A DNA stretch of 64,000 nt from JBFGCT01 sp963825565. GTDB lineage: Bacteria; Actinomycetota; Acidimicrobiia; Acidimicrobiales; Ilumatobacteraceae. Where the stretch lies: contig CAWGTW010000005.1 of assembly GCA_963825565.1 (NCBI GenBank), forward strand, positions 1 to 64,000. Direction: 5' to 3'. Positions 1 through 9,711 of the stretch are shown piece after piece. Every line of letters begins with the position of its first letter. Position 1 is the stretch's first letter. A model generated the notes under the pieces. The model did not search any database. It was given only the letters and a program-made list of their open reading frames with translations, and was not told the DNA's origin. The translations under genes and the position numbers were made by a program.

Positions 1-36
1 CGGTACAGTGATCGACGAGGACGGAGGCGGGCACTC

Positions 37-977
37 ATGCGAGCATTGATCACCGGCGCGGCCGGCTTCATCGGCAGCAACCTCGCCGACCGGCTGCTGG
101 CCGACGGCCACGAGGTGGTCGGCCTCGACTGCTTCACCGACTACTACGACGGGCGACGATCAGGCGGCGCAATCTCGAGGTGGCGCTCGACCACGACCGG
201 TTCACGCTGGTCGAAGGCGGACCTCCTGACCTGCGATCTCGACCGGACTGCTCGACGGCGTCGACGTCGTGTTCCACCAGGCGGGCCAGCCCGGCGTCCG
301 CCTGTCGTGGGCCGACGGGTTCGAGACGTACGTCCGGCTGAACATCCTCGCCACGCAGCGCCTCCTCGAGGCGGCCGCACGACAGCCAGCTCGATCGGTT
401 CGTGTTCGCCTCGAGCTCGTCGGTGTACGGCGCAGCCGAGCGTTACCCGACGAGCGAGACCGACGTCCCGGCGCCGATGAGCCCGTACGGCGTCACCAAG
501 CTCGCCGCGGAACATCTCTGCTCCCTGTACCACCGGAACCACGGGGTGCCGACGGTGTCGCTGCGCTACTTCACCGTCTACGGGCCTCGCCAGCGCCCGG
601 ACATGGCGACCCATCGGCTCATCGACTCCGCGCTGACCGGTTCGGAGTTCGCGATGTTCGGCGACGGCTCGCAGATCCGCGACTTCACCTACGTCGACGA
701 TGTCGTCGAGGCCAACCTCGCCGCCGCCACCAGCCCCGAGCGGTCGGGCGGGTCTTCAACATCGGAGGAGGCTCGGCGGCGACGATGCACGACGTCGTGG
801 CGGCCGTGACCGACGCTGCCGGCCAGCCCGCCGAACATCACGTTCGGCGAGAAGGCACTCGGCGACGTCCACCAGACCGGGGCCGACATCACGTGCAGCA
901 AGGAGTCGCTCGGTTGGAAGTCGCGCGTCGGTCTCCACGACGGTATCGCTCGCCAGGTCGGCCACGTCCGCCGATAA
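37..977 (+). pseudogene. NAD-dependent sugar-nucleotide epimerase/dehydratase (frameshifted)
   Basis: Extended SDR that would epimerise or dehydrate a nucleotide sugar for the surrounding glycan cluster. The N-terminus MRALITGAAGFIGSNLADRL carries the GxxGxxG NAD-binding motif. Downstream, in other frames, come SSSSVYG, the catalytic SPYGVTK (YxxxK), FTVYGPRQRPDM and GDGSQIRDFTYVDDVVEAN, then VFNIGGGS and a C-terminus ending at the TAA of 975-977. The pieces are collinear but lie in at least four frame segments (breaks near 148, 205, 250, 385, 745 and 830). Several are cured by one base; for example removing the A of cggactg near 247 restores DRLLDGVDVVFHQAGQ. Sequence error is the likelier explanation, though true decay of a glycan gene cannot be excluded. 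The family match resembles UDP-glucuronate or UDP-glucose 4-epimerases; the substrate is not inferable. Confidence 0.8.
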
Positions 978-1033
978 CGCGATGGCTGCTGCGCACGCGG
1001 GATCTCACCGGTTCGGACCGGCCGGTCGCTTCG

Positions 1034-2183
1034 ATGAGGGTCCTCCACCTCGTCCAGCAACCGCAGCGGCGTGGCGCCGAGATGTTCGCCTACGACCTCA
1101 CCTCGGAGCTGCTCCGGGCAGGGCACGACGTGTCGACCGCGTACCTCTACCCCGGTACCGGGGCGCAGCAACTCCCGCTGCGCGCCATCGACATCGTCGC
1201 CGGCTCGAACCCGCGCCATCTCACCGAGCGGGTTCCGGGTGTGAACCCGGCACTGGTCCGCCGGCTCCGGCGGGTCGTTGCCGAGTTCGAGCCCGACATC
1301 GTGCAGGCCAACGGGGCGCGGACCCTCAAGTACGGCTCGGTACTGCGCCGGTTCGACCGCCACCGATCCTTCGGGCTCGTCTACCGCAGCATCGGGGACC
1401 CGGCCGTGTGGGTGAGAGGTCGCGTCAAGGGCCTGATCTACCCGCGGATCGTCATGCCACCGGTCGACGGAGTCGCCGCGGTCAGCGTGAACACGTTGCA
1501 GGCGCTCACTCGGCTGTACGACCTCGATCAGAAAGCGGTCGCGCAGATCCCCCGCGGCATCGACCCGTTGCGCCTCGCTCCTCGACGCGACCGGCACGAG
1601 GTCCGGAGCCAGCTCGGGGTGGGGGGTGACGACCCGGTCGTCGTGTTCGTCGGCAGCCTCACGAGCGAGAAGCGTCCCGACCGACTCGCAAGGGTGTTCG
1701 AGCGGGTCGCAACGCGGTGCCCGGCGCTCGGCTGTGGGTCGTCGGCGACGGACCCGAGCGCGGCGCGCTCGAGTCGCAGCTCGCAGCGTCGGCCTGGACG
1801 ATCGTGTCAGGTGCTTCGGTGCGACCGACGATGTCGGCTCGTACATGTCCGCCGCTGATGTCCTGTTGCTGACGAGCGATACCGAGGGGCTGCCCGGTGT
1901 GGTCCTCGAAGCGGCGGCGCTCGGCGTGCCGACGGTTGCCACCGACGTGGGCGGTGTTGCGGACGCAGTCGGTCACGACGTCACGGGCCTGCTCGTCGGT
2001 TCGAGCGACGAGCCCGGCCTCGCCGACGCGCTCGAACGGCTGCTGACAAACGCAGACGCCCGAGAAGCGCTCGGACGAGCCGCTCAACTGCGCTTCCGGG
2101 AGACGTTCGACATCGCCACGGTTGCGGAGCGGTACGTCGAGCTGTACCGGGACGTCCTCGACTCCCGAACCCGGCCGCAGTAG
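1034..2183 (+). CDS. GT4-family glycosyltransferase (frameshifted)
   Basis: Retaining GT-B glycosyltransferase. The ATG at 1034 begins MRVLHLVQQPQRRGAEMFA, the usual beta1 plus RGG/RGA loop of GT4 enzymes. The acceptor half runs to about 1700 (VFVGSLTSEKRPDRL marks the linker and donor domain start). The reading frame then shifts near 1720 and again near 1790. The donor half continues as ADVLLLTSDTEGLPGVVLEA, which contains the ExFGxxxxE-type motif (here EGLPGVVLE), and ends at the TAG of 2181-2183. Family length (about 380 aa) fits the merged span. It follows the epimerase closely on the same strand and converges with the next gene with no gap. Donor and acceptor are unknown. Confidence 0.85.
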
Positions 2184-3182
2184 CTACTTGGGCGAGGCGG
2201 CACGATCGCCGAACAGGCCACCCGCGAAGTCCTCGGGGTCGACGGTGCGGCCCATCCGTCCTCGCCACCCGTCGAGCACGGCTCGAGCGTTCCATCGCAG
2301 GTGCAGCCATGCCTGCCGCGGCTCGCGGGGCAGGTTGAGGACCGGCTTGGCGAGACCTCGTACGAGCGCAACACGCAACGCCGTGCGTGCGTGGCCGGAT
2401 TGCCGCAGGACGTACACCTGGTTCCGAAGGCTGTAGTACCTCCGCCAGGTGAACGGCCGCAGCGTGCGCCGCGGGCCGGCCGTCAGGGCCGACTGCCGCC
2501 CGAGCTGCTTCCAGAGCACCGGGTCCGCCACGATCCGGAACCCGGCCTCACGCAGCCGGAGGCCGTACTCGACCTCCGACGACCCGTAGAACAGCTCGGC
2601 ATCGAAGACGCCGACCTCTCGCACCACTCCGACGTTGAAGGCGGGGAAGACGTTGGTCGGCACGTAGTCGACATCGACCGGTCCGAGATCGATCTCCGCG
2701 TCCTCGATGCGGACAAGCCGGCCGCGCCGCCAGTCGTAGCGAGCGCCCACCGCGCCGACCGCACCGACGCGCCCGTCGAGGTTGCGCTGCTCGATCGCGA
2801 AACGGAGCAGTTCCTCGAAGACGTCGAAGTGCTCCTCGCGGTCGTCGTCGACCCGGGTGATCCAGTCCCGGTCGTCGGCCTCTTCGAGGATGTGCTCCAT
2901 CGCCAGCGCGGTCCCGCCGGCAGGGCCGAGGTTTTCGGGGGCGTTCACGACTCGAACCGGTACCGATGAAACCTTGGTCAGCGCCTGGGTCGATGCGGTC
3001 GGCCCCTCGTTGTCGACCACGACGACGAGATCCGGTGGGCGTCGCTGTGCCGCGACGAACTCGAGCGCCTTCGCCAGTCCCTCCGGGCGCTTGTACGTGA
3101 CGATGATGCAGAACAGTCGCTCGGTACCGTCACCGGAAGCACCCGGTTCGCCGGGTTCGAGCCGAACGTCGGTGCCAGTCAC
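2184..3182 (-). CDS. GT2-family glycosyltransferase
   Basis: Intact inverting GT-A enzyme of 332 aa starting at a GTG. The N-terminal nucleotide-binding strand is FCIIVTYKRPEGL. VVVVDNEGPTAST follows, and the DxD metal site is the RVDDDRE segment near residue 115. A late W-rich stretch (WRRYYSLRNQVYVL) is typical of GlfT2/rhamnosyl-type GT2 proteins that pass a sugar to a lipid-linked or polymer acceptor. No transmembrane segment is evident, so it probably acts at the cytoplasmic face. It is one of the few large genes in the first 20 kb without a frameshift. It converges tail-to-tail with the preceding GT4 gene (stops at 2183 and 2184). The exact sugar is not predictable. Confidence 0.85.
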   Translation of the reverse strand: MTGTDVRLEPGEPGASGDGTERLFCIIVTYKRPEGLAKALEFVAAQRRPPDLVVVVDNEGPTASTQALTKVSSVPVRVVNAPENLGPAGGTALAMEHILEEADDRDWITRVDDDREEHFDVFEELLRFAIEQRNLDGRVGAVGAVGARYDWRRGRLVRIEDAEIDLGPVDVDYVPTNVFPAFNVGVVREVGVFDAELFYGSSEVEYGLRLREAGFRIVADPVLWKQLGRQSALTAGPRRTLRPFTWRRYYSLRNQVYVLRQSGHARTALRVALVRGLAKPVLNLPREPRQAWLHLRWNARAVLDGWRGRMGRTVDPEDFAGGLFGDRAASPK

Positions 3183-3424
3183 ACGGTGGACTATGGCATG
3201 CAGTCACCTGTGCCCGCGGGTTTGACGCATGGCCGCTCGTCGTGGACGTCCGCGCCGGGATCGGGTCGCTCCGCACCACGCGATCGGGCAGTAACGTCCG
3301 CTGCGATCATGCAGGGAATCGACACGCCCCATCCCGAACCACGCAGCTCGATCGAGAAGCGAGCACTGGGTCCGCTCCGATCTACCGCTCCGTTGAACAC
3401 GGCCCACCCGACGGCCGGCCGCTC

Positions 3425-4147
3425 GTGAGTACACCGTTTCGGACCCGCCTCGGCTACCGATTCTGGGCGATGCCGCGACGGCCCGCTGTCGCCGACCGGT
3501 CGCTCTTGTTGCTGGGGACCGCGCGGCGAGTCGGGTGGACGCGGTCGGCGGCGGAGGGCCGCCCGGTCGATGCAAGCGGGGAGCCGATTCCATGGTGGAC
3601 GTATGCCGCCATCCACTTCGTCGAACGCCAATTGCGGGGCGACGAGCTCGTCTTCGAGTACGGGTCTGGCCAGTCCACCAAATGGCTTGCACAGCGCGTC
3701 GGGGCGGTCCACAGCGTCGAACACGACCCGACCTGGGCGCAACGCCTGGCAGCCGACCTCCCGAGCAACGTGACGCTGCTCGAACGGCGGTGTAGTGGAG
3801 ATGGGCTGATCGCCGGACCAGACGACGAATACGTGGCTGCGATTCGCGGTGCCCCAGCGCCGGACGTCGTCGTGGTCGATGGTCGTGCCCGACTCAGTTG
3901 TGTGGATGCGGCATGCTCGCTTGCGACCGGGAACGAATTGATCCTCCTCGACGACGCTCACCGACCGGCATACCGGCCCGCGCTGGAACAACTCGCCGAA
4001 GCCGGATTCGCACGGATCGACTTCGTCGGACCCGTGCCAGGTCGCACCAACTTCAGCACCACCTCCGCGTTCTTCGCCGATCTCGATCGATGGGGCATGC
4101 CGCTGCGGGAGCCGTACGACTGGGGCAGCAGCTTCGACAAGACCTAG
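3425..4147 (+). CDS. SAM-methyltransferase-like protein of a glycan cluster
   Basis: Protein of 240 aa from the GTG at 3425. Motif I is FEYGSGQSTKWLAQRVG followed by VHSVEHDPTWAQRL, a Rossmann-type SAM-binding start with an acidic motif II. DVVVVDG and LILLDDAHR form later strands. This EYGSGxST class is common beside glycosyltransferases and is usually annotated as a class I SAM-dependent methyltransferase, but the substrate is unknown. Base composition is lower in GC than in the flanks. The TAG stop overlaps by 4 bp the end of the convergent GT2 gene. A start further upstream is open but has no better support. Confidence 0.7.
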   Translation: MSTPFRTRLGYRFWAMPRRPAVADRSLLLLGTARRVGWTRSAAEGRPVDASGEPIPWWTYAAIHFVERQLRGDELVFEYGSGQSTKWLAQRVGAVHSVEHDPTWAQRLAADLPSNVTLLERRCSGDGLIAGPDDEYVAAIRGAPAPDVVVVDGRARLSCVDAACSLATGNELILLDDAHRPAYRPALEQLAEAGFARIDFVGPVPGRTNFSTTSAFFADLDRWGMPLREPYDWGSSFDKT

Positions 4148-5085
4148 AGCGCCGCGCTGACCGGGTCGGGCCTAGGAACCATCGACACGGCTCCGCCGAT
4201 TCTCTGCTGCCCACAATCGCCGACCGAGCGGTGGCACGGACGCAACGAACAATCGGCCGTAGCAGCACGCGGTTCGAGAGGCGCCGCCTTGATCGCCAGC
4301 CGTGCGTGCTGCCTCGCGCTCCGCCATTCGCCACACCTGCCGGCGTTGACCGCCGCCATGCCGTGAGCCCTGGCACGCCGCGCCGGATCTGCCCCGTACG
4401 CATCTGCGTCCCGTTGGAGCAAGTGCTCGACGGCCTCGAGACGAAACCGGTCGTAGTGCGCCGGCGGCTGCTGGAACGAGATGTCCATCGTCACCTCGCG
4501 CAGCCGCACCGTCTCCAGACCGAGCTCATCACTTCGAGCACGCGCTCGGCGGCAGAGATCGGAGTTCTCGCCGACACGAAGTGCGACGTCATAGCCCTCG
4601 ACGTCGACGAATATCGACCGCCTCAAAGCGAAACATCCGGCGAGCACGAGCACGCCATCGGGTCCGTGCCGATCCGGGTACCACGTCGTCACCTGACCCG
4701 CTCCGGTTGCGGAGTCGGTGACATGCGCCGGCCATGTGGCGAACCCGACCCGGTCGTCGGCGAACGCCCCGGCGATCTGCGAGAGCCAGCCATTCAGCGG
4801 GTGATCGTCACTGTCGAGGAACACGAGTACACCACCGCTGGCCTGTTGCGCACCACGGTTCCGTGCACCTCCCGGTCCGAGGCGATCACCCTCGATGAGA
4901 TGGACCCCCTCGAAGCGACGTGCGCACGCGGCGGTGTCGTCATCGGATCCGTCGTCGACGACGATGACTTCGAGTGAAACCCCTTCCGGCCGCTCTTGGG
5001 CGACCACGGCCTCGAGCACGCCGCCGAGCGTGCTCGACGAATTGAACGCGGGGATCACCACCGACACGGTCGCCGGCGCGGTCAT
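4144..5085 (-). CDS. GT2-family glycosyltransferase
   Basis: GT-A glycosyltransferase of 313 aa. The N-terminus VSVVIPAFNSSSTLGGVLEA is the canonical GT2 opening. LEVIVVDDGSDDDT and the metal-binding VFLDSDDHPLNGWL follow, then a conserved GEDxx-like block (VGENSDLCRRARA). The start ATG at 5085 is chosen because it overlaps the stop of the upstream methyltransferase as ATGA, implying translational coupling. It forms a minus-strand operon with the two genes upstream (5082-5747 and 5744-6722), each joined by a 4-bp overlap. Intact. Donor sugar unknown. Confidence 0.85.
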   Translation of the reverse strand: MTAPATVSVVIPAFNSSSTLGGVLEAVVAQERPEGVSLEVIVVDDGSDDDTAACARRFEGVHLIEGDRLGPGGARNRGAQQASGGVLVFLDSDDHPLNGWLSQIAGAFADDRVGFATWPAHVTDSATGAGQVTTWYPDRHGPDGVLVLAGCFALRRSIFVDVEGYDVALRVGENSDLCRRARARSDELGLETVRLREVTMDISFQQPPAHYDRFRLEAVEHLLQRDADAYGADPARRARAHGMAAVNAGRCGEWRSARQHARLAIKAAPLEPRAATADCSLRPCHRSVGDCGQQRIGGAVSMVPRPDPVSAAL

Positions 5086-5747
5086 CGCGCTTGGCCGTCG
5101 ACAGAGCCCGCCGCCTTGCAGGCCGTGAACGTGTAGCCGACGGGCCACCGAGGGTCGGTTCGACGGGTGAGCGGTCGGATCGCCGGGTTGACGATCCACA
5201 GCCAGCGCCAGCGGGCATTGAGCGCTCGCCATGCAGCCCCGATGTGGTTGCCGTGAGGACGAATGTCCACCCCGTCAAACCCGCTCAGCAGCTGTTCCAG
5301 TGATTCCTGCGTGTACCGGAAGTAGTCGTGCGGATCTGCGTGGATGCCGATCGCGAACGGAACCGATCCGTGGAGCGCCGCGCCGGGGCGGAGCACTCGA
5401 TGGATCTCCGCGATCGCCGCGGCCGGCCGGGGTACGTGCTCCAGGACTTCGCTGAGCAACGCTCCATCGACCGACGCTGAGCGGAGCGGCAGATGTTGCG
5501 CATCGCCAATGACGTGGGGTCCAAAGCGAGCCGAGATGTCGAGCCGGATCCGGCTCGCCGCACCAGGCCAGTACTGGGCGAGTGGCGAGTTGCGCCCACC
5601 GCCGATGTCGAGCACAACGCCGCGGAAGCTCTCGATTCTCGGACGAAGCGACGCCGTGAGCAACTCTCGGTGGCTGCTGCGGGTGAACCACAACGCAACG
5701 GGCCGCAGCCGGCGGCGCAGCTTGGCAACGACTGGCGGCCGACTCAT
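5082..5747 (-). CDS. Class I SAM-dependent methyltransferase
   Basis: Protein of 221 aa. Motif I is VVLDIGGGRNSPLAQYWPG. A second acidic strand IRLDISARFGPHVIGDAQ, the motif LLSEVLEHVPRPAAAIAEI and RVLRPGA place it in the Methyltransf_11/UbiE-like group. It probably methylates a saccharide or lipid-linked glycan given its position between two GT2 genes with overlapping start/stop codons on both sides. Start ATG at 5747, TGA overlapping the next gene's ATG at 5085. Intact. Substrate inferred from context only. Confidence 0.85.
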   Translation of the reverse strand: MSRPPVVAKLRRRLRPVALWFTRSSHRELLTASLRPRIESFRGVVLDIGGGRNSPLAQYWPGAASRIRLDISARFGPHVIGDAQHLPLRSASVDGALLSEVLEHVPRPAAAIAEIHRVLRPGAALHGSVPFAIGIHADPHDYFRYTQESLEQLLSGFDGVDIRPHGNHIGAAWRALNARWRWLWIVNPAIRPLTRRTDPRWPVGYTFTACKAAGSVDGQAR

Positions 5748-6722
5748 GCGGTGGCGATCGTACCGGGGCAGCTCTCGCCGGCCGGGGCCATCGCCGGTCG
5801 AGCGAGGAAGGCGCCAGCCAGCGCCATCATCGGCGCCGTCCCGACCGGACCCGTACGCGCAGGCTCTGGGCCAACGCCGCCGCCCTCCCGCGCTGCGACG
5901 ACCAGTCCGTTCAGGCATCGCTTGGTGACTGCGTGACCGAACGCACGCACGATCATCATCGGCCGCGGAGCGTATGGGGTACCCATCAGATCCTGGCTCA
6001 GCGGCAACGCGCGGCCCTGGCGGAACTGGTCACGAATCAAAGCGACGGCGGATTGATCCTTGTGATGCCACACGATCAGGCTGTCGTCGTACATCAGGGC
6101 GAGCTGCTGCCGACTGAACCACTCCGAGTCGTCGCCGCGGCCGGAGAGTCGATCGTCGAAGGGCCCGACACGGTCGAACACCTCGGCACGGATACCCATG
6201 TTCCCTCCGAGCAGGGCGTCGATCCGGCCGTCGGCCCCGACCTCACGCACCACCGAACCGAGAGAGCAACGATCGCACGTACGGTGCCGCTGCTCGGGAT
6301 GAGCGAGAGCGGGGCCGCCGACGCCGTCGAGCTCGGGGCGCTCCTCCAGGATGCGCAACGCTCGACGCAGGTAGTCGACAGGCACGGTCTCGTCATCGTC
6401 GATGAAGAAGATCACGCTCACCGACTGCGGCAGCTACTCCGGCGTTGCGGACCCGGTTCACACCCCCGTGGTCCTTTCGAATGTATCGAACCACTGGGCC
6501 GCCCTGGCGAGCGAATGCTTCGGCCACGGCACCGGTCTCGTCGACTGAGCCGTCGTCGACGACGATGATCTCGAACCCGGCTGGCGGCATATCGATGTGC
6601 ACCAAGCTGTCAAGGCACCTCCGTAGGAACGAGCTCCGGTTCCACGTCGGAATGACGATCGAGGCCCGCGGCGCGCGGAGACCGTCGCACGAGAGCGCCC
6701 CCCCCTTATGCGGATTCGTCAC
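5744..6722 (-). CDS. GT2-family glycosyltransferase (one frameshift)
   Basis: The N-terminal half reads ASIVIPTWNRSSFLRRCLDS and FEIIVVDDGSVDETGAVAEA in one frame. The downstream half starts near 6420 in another frame with VIFFIDDDETVP (DxD site). It continues through GGNMGIRAEVFDRVGPFD and GRGDDSEWFSR (the ED-type catalytic-base block). A single indel near 6420 separates them. The start is set at the GTG of 6722; a longer form from 6767 is open. Last member of the overlapping three-gene minus-strand operon in reading order from upstream. Donor sugar unknown. Confidence 0.8.
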
Positions 6723-6744
6723 CGCTGCGTTCCGCCCGATCACG

Positions 6745-7038
6745 CTAAGGCACGGTACTCCGCGCACGGGCCACGGCCTCGGCTTGACTCCCTGCGAGTT
6801 GACACTGAGTGAGGTGGTGGAAGTAGCGGAGATGGTCCACGGTGACGTGGCGCACGCTCACCACGTTCAGGCGCCTCGGTAGATCCGCCGGCCCACTTGC
6901 CGGACCCGACAACGCATACTGACCGTCGAAATCAACAACCGTCGGATGGGTGGACCAGTCGAACGCATCCCACCTGCGCCAGCTGCAGGACGTACGGCGC
7001 GCTCGCCGCAGCGCAACTGACCGGCGAGGTCGCCGGCA
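6745..7038 (-). pseudogene. Unrecognised open frame, possible C-terminal gene remnant
   Basis: An open frame without a convincing start spans about 98 codons and ends at the TAG of 6745-6747. It reads with plausible protein texture (FDWSTHPTVVDFDGQYALSG, then LPRRLNVVSVRHVTVDHLRY). No family was recognised. It sits in an otherwise gene-free 480-bp gap of lower GC between the GT2 operon and the FkbM gene, so it may be the tail of a decayed or frameshifted glycan gene. The rest of the gap up to 7206 shows nothing convincing. Confidence 0.3.
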
Positions 7039-7206
7039 TCAAACGACAACTCAAGCGCAACGATTCAACAGATCGAATTCGCACCCACCAAACGCGTCGC
7101 CTGGGTATGGGACAGAGGGCGGCGCTGTCTGGGCGCGTGCCTGCCGTGCGGTGCGGTCATCCCGACGTTGGATATGGTAGGTGCTTGACCTACCAGTCCA
7201 ATCCTG

Positions 7207-7920
7207 ATGGCGCTTCACCGTTTTCTTCCCCGCAACTTGGCACGATGGCGGCGTCGACCGCCGGTCGTCCAGGATGGCGTCGACTTCGCTCACCTGATCG
7301 AGCTCGTCGGCGCTGACGCCCGGACGATTCTCGAGATCGGTGCCAACGACGGCGCCGATTCGGTCCGCCTCGCATCGGCGTTCCCTGTAGCGACGATCCA
7401 TTGCTTTGAGCCAGATCCGCGGGCGCTGAAGCTCTTACGCGAGCGCGCCATGGTCGATCGAGTGCACGTCTACCCTCTGGCGATCTCCGCCGTGAACGGC
7501 GAAATCGAGTTCTTTCAATCGGCCGGCGTGCCGCCGGGCTACGACGAGAACGCGTACCCCGATGGCTGGCATCTCTCAGGGTCGGTGCGACCACCGAAGA
7601 AGCATCTTGAGACCCACCCCTGGTGCACGTTCGAGTCAACGCTGATCGTCGAGGGCAGCACGCTCGACACATGGACCGAACGAGAAGGCATCGATGCGAT
7701 CGACCTCGTCTGGGCGGACGTCCAGGGCGCCGAAATCGACCTGATCTCTGGCGGACGCCGGGCTCTGGACTCGGCACGCTTCTTCTACACGGAGTACAAC
7801 GAACAGGAGCTTTATGACGGCCAAGTCGGTCTTTCCGAGATCCTCGAAGCGCTCCCCGGTTGGGAAATCGAGACCCAGTACCGCAACGACGTTCTCCTCC
7901 GGAACACCGGATTCAGCTAG
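7207..7920 (+). CDS. FkbM-family methyltransferase
   Basis: 237 aa, intact. The SAM-binding motif is ARTILEIGANDGADSVRLA. IHCFEPDPRALKLL follows, then the FkbM-typical SAVNGEIEFFQ, the middle block STLDTWTEREGIDAIDLVWADVQG split as TLDTW and DLVWADVQGAE, and the end region. FkbM proteins O-methylate sugars or polyketides; beside glycosyltransferases a glycan O-methyltransferase is likely. The ATG at 7207 follows a short region with no strong RBS. Codon use is less GC-biased than genes after 10 kb. Confidence 0.85.
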   Translation: MALHRFLPRNLARWRRRPPVVQDGVDFAHLIELVGADARTILEIGANDGADSVRLASAFPVATIHCFEPDPRALKLLRERAMVDRVHVYPLAISAVNGEIEFFQSAGVPPGYDENAYPDGWHLSGSVRPPKKHLETHPWCTFESTLIVEGSTLDTWTEREGIDAIDLVWADVQGAEIDLISGGRRALDSARFFYTEYNEQELYDGQVGLSEILEALPGWEIETQYRNDVLLRNTGFS

Positions 7921-7954
7921 ATGTTGATAGCGGTGGTGCGATGGTCTGAGCCGG

Positions 7955-8737
7955 ATGGTTTCGGTGCACTCGCCGCGCCCGCGGGAGCAGCGACGCCTTC
8001 GGACGGTTCCCCGGGTGCCTGAGAGGAACGTGCCGCGCGTGGAATCCCTCAGCGTGTCCACGGCGAAGAGCCTTCAGTCGTCGGGTCTGGCCAACGCCGC
8101 CCGGTCCGTTCATCGCCAGTTCCGCCGATCGGAGTTCTCGCAAGCACAGCACCGCCGGAAGGAAGTGAAGGCGTGGAAGAGCCAAGGCCGTCCCAACCCC
8201 ACGCCCAGCGCCGTGAAGATCACCGAGATACTCGGGTACGTCGAACGATTCAGGCCGCGAGTGTTCATCGAAACTGGGACGTTTCGAGGCGACACGACCG
8301 AGGTCGTGATGCGACACGTCGACAAGTTGTGGACCATCGAACTCTCACCACGACTGGCCAGTCTCGCCCGAGTCAAGTTCGCGGCTGCACCGCACGTCGA
8401 GGTCGTAGAGGGAGACAGCGGTGTGCTGCTCCCAGAGATCCTTGAAGGACTCTGGGAGCCTGCGCTCTTCTGGCTAGACGGCCACTGGTCAGACGGAGAC
8501 ACGGCACGCGGCGAACTCGACACACCGCTCCGGGCGGAGCTTGATGCGATTCTCAGCCACCGAGTCGCCGATCACGTCGTGCTGATCGATGACGCCCGGC
8601 TGTTCGGGAACGGTGATTACCCATCAATTGCCGAGGTAGAAGCAAGCACGCGGGCGTCACGTCCCGATTGGGACTTCGAGGTCCGGCACGACATCATCCG
8701 TGCCCATCCAAGGCCAGCTCAAGAGTCCGCATCCTAA
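7955..8737 (+). CDS. SAM-methyltransferase-like protein
   Basis: Up to 260 aa. The conserved core starts at VKITEILGYVERFRPRVFIE, then TGTFRGDTTEVVMRHVDKLW (a Rossmann glycine loop with TG.F.GDT), WTIELSPRLASLA, and later ALFWLDGHWSDGDT and VVLIDDARLFG. This architecture is seen in uncharacterised class I methyltransferase-like proteins of polysaccharide loci. Substrate unknown. The first ~33 codons are Arg/Pro-rich and may not be translated; a GTG at 8054 is an alternative start. Intact, same strand as the FkbM gene, 34 bp downstream of it. Confidence 0.65.
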   Translation: MVSVHSPRPREQRRLRTVPRVPERNVPRVESLSVSTAKSLQSSGLANAARSVHRQFRRSEFSQAQHRRKEVKAWKSQGRPNPTPSAVKITEILGYVERFRPRVFIETGTFRGDTTEVVMRHVDKLWTIELSPRLASLARVKFAAAPHVEVVEGDSGVLLPEILEGLWEPALFWLDGHWSDGDTARGELDTPLRAELDAILSHRVADHVVLIDDARLFGNGDYPSIAEVEASTRASRPDWDFEVRHDIIRAHPRPAQESAS

Positions 8738-8760
8738 GAGCAGAGCGACCGCCGAGGCGG

Positions 8761-8821
8761 GTGCGGTGGGCGATCTCCGGCAGGCATTCAGTGCCGCACG
8801 ACCCCCAACGATCTCGGGGGG
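8761..8821. terminator. Hairpins between convergent genes
   Basis: Two possible stems lie between the convergent methyltransferase-like and GT11 genes: gtgcgg (8761-8766) with ccgcac (8794-8799), and ccccc (8802-8806) with ggggg (8816-8820). There is no U-tract, so termination is only suggested by position. Confidence 0.3.
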
Positions 8822-8850
8822 AGAAGAGTAGGGCAGGAGCACGCTCAGCC

Positions 8851-9711
8851 TCAGTCAACAGATAGTCGGAGCCACTCCGGCGGGTACAGATCGTCGTCCA
8901 ATCGCGTGCCGCCGTGCACCCATCCGCTGGGGACGACGACGAGACCGTCGCAGTTGCGTCGCCGCCACGCCGCCCACCAGCTGAACGTGCTGCGTGACGC
9001 GATCTGATTGGTGCACCGCCGCATCAGTTCAAGATCCTCGATCGGCGTTGAGCCGGGTCTTGAACCGAACTCGTAGTGCTGCCCACCAGGCAACCGCAGA
9101 TGCTCAGCGACCCAGTCGATGTCATCGGTGAACACAAGCGGGGTGACCGAACCAACCGAGCCGGCCACCGACTCAAACGCACGCGCGTACCAGTCGAGGT
9201 CGACGAGTTGGCCGGGTGCCGCAGCGACGAAATCACCACGCCGGATGTGAATGGAGACGAAGTCGTCGAGTGGGCTCAGATCAAGACCTGGCACGGATAG
9301 GTCGCGCAACAACTGATCCCGGATGTCATCGAAGTACCGGTACGAATGGAAGTACCCCTCGACATGGCAGGAAGGCCTGACACCGAGTAAGGCACGATCG
9401 TGTCGCAGCGTCGTCTCCACCACCTTTCGGGGCGCGGTCGAGGGCATCCGTCTCGGTCGGTATCGGCGGACCAGACGGGCAAGGACGCGCTCGTCCCAGC
9501 CGAACGGCCCAACCCCGTCGGCCCGGATCGCATACAGGGGGAGTTGGAACTGGCGCCCGCTCCTGCGCTCGTACCACCGGGTATCGAGCCACAGCTCACA
9601 GCGATGCGCCGAAGCCAGGCGTCGCCCGAACGCATACTGGAACATCTGGTTTCCGAGCCCGCCCATAACCTTCACGACGACTCGCCTGGAGCGATCCCCA
9701 TCCGCCCCCAT
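8851..9711 (-). CDS. GT11 alpha-1,2-fucosyltransferase-like
   Basis: 286 aa, intact. VKVMGGLGNQMFQYAFGRRL is the signature GT11 N-terminus. VSIHIRRGDF is the HxRRGD GDP-fucose-binding motif. FTDDIDWV and SRSTFSWWAAW are later conserved GT11 blocks. It would transfer fucose from GDP-L-fucose in alpha-1,2 linkage to a galactoside or related acceptor of the surface glycan. The matching donor enzyme, GDP-L-fucose synthase, is encoded at 32476-33444. Start ATG at 9711, overlapping by one base the TGA of the upstream methyltransferase (TGATG), so coupled translation is likely. Confidence 0.9.
   Translation of the reverse strand: MGADGDRSRRVVVKVMGGLGNQMFQYAFGRRLASAHRCELWLDTRWYERRSGRQFQLPLYAIRADGVGPFGWDERVLARLVRRYRPRRMPSTAPRKVVETTLRHDRALLGVRPSCHVEGYFHSYRYFDDIRDQLLRDLSVPGLDLSPLDDFVSIHIRRGDFVAAAPGQLVDLDWYARAFESVAGSVGSVTPLVFTDDIDWVAEHLRLPGGQHYEFGSRPGSTPIEDLELMRRCTNQIASRSTFSWWAAWRRRNCDGLVVVPSGWVHGGTRLDDDLYPPEWLRLSVD

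Noticed and set aside
689..1942. Long minus-strand open frame opposite the first GT4 gene
   Set aside because: High GC leaves the antisense frame open; its protein is Arg/Asp-rich with no family motif, while the + strand has clear GT4 blocks.
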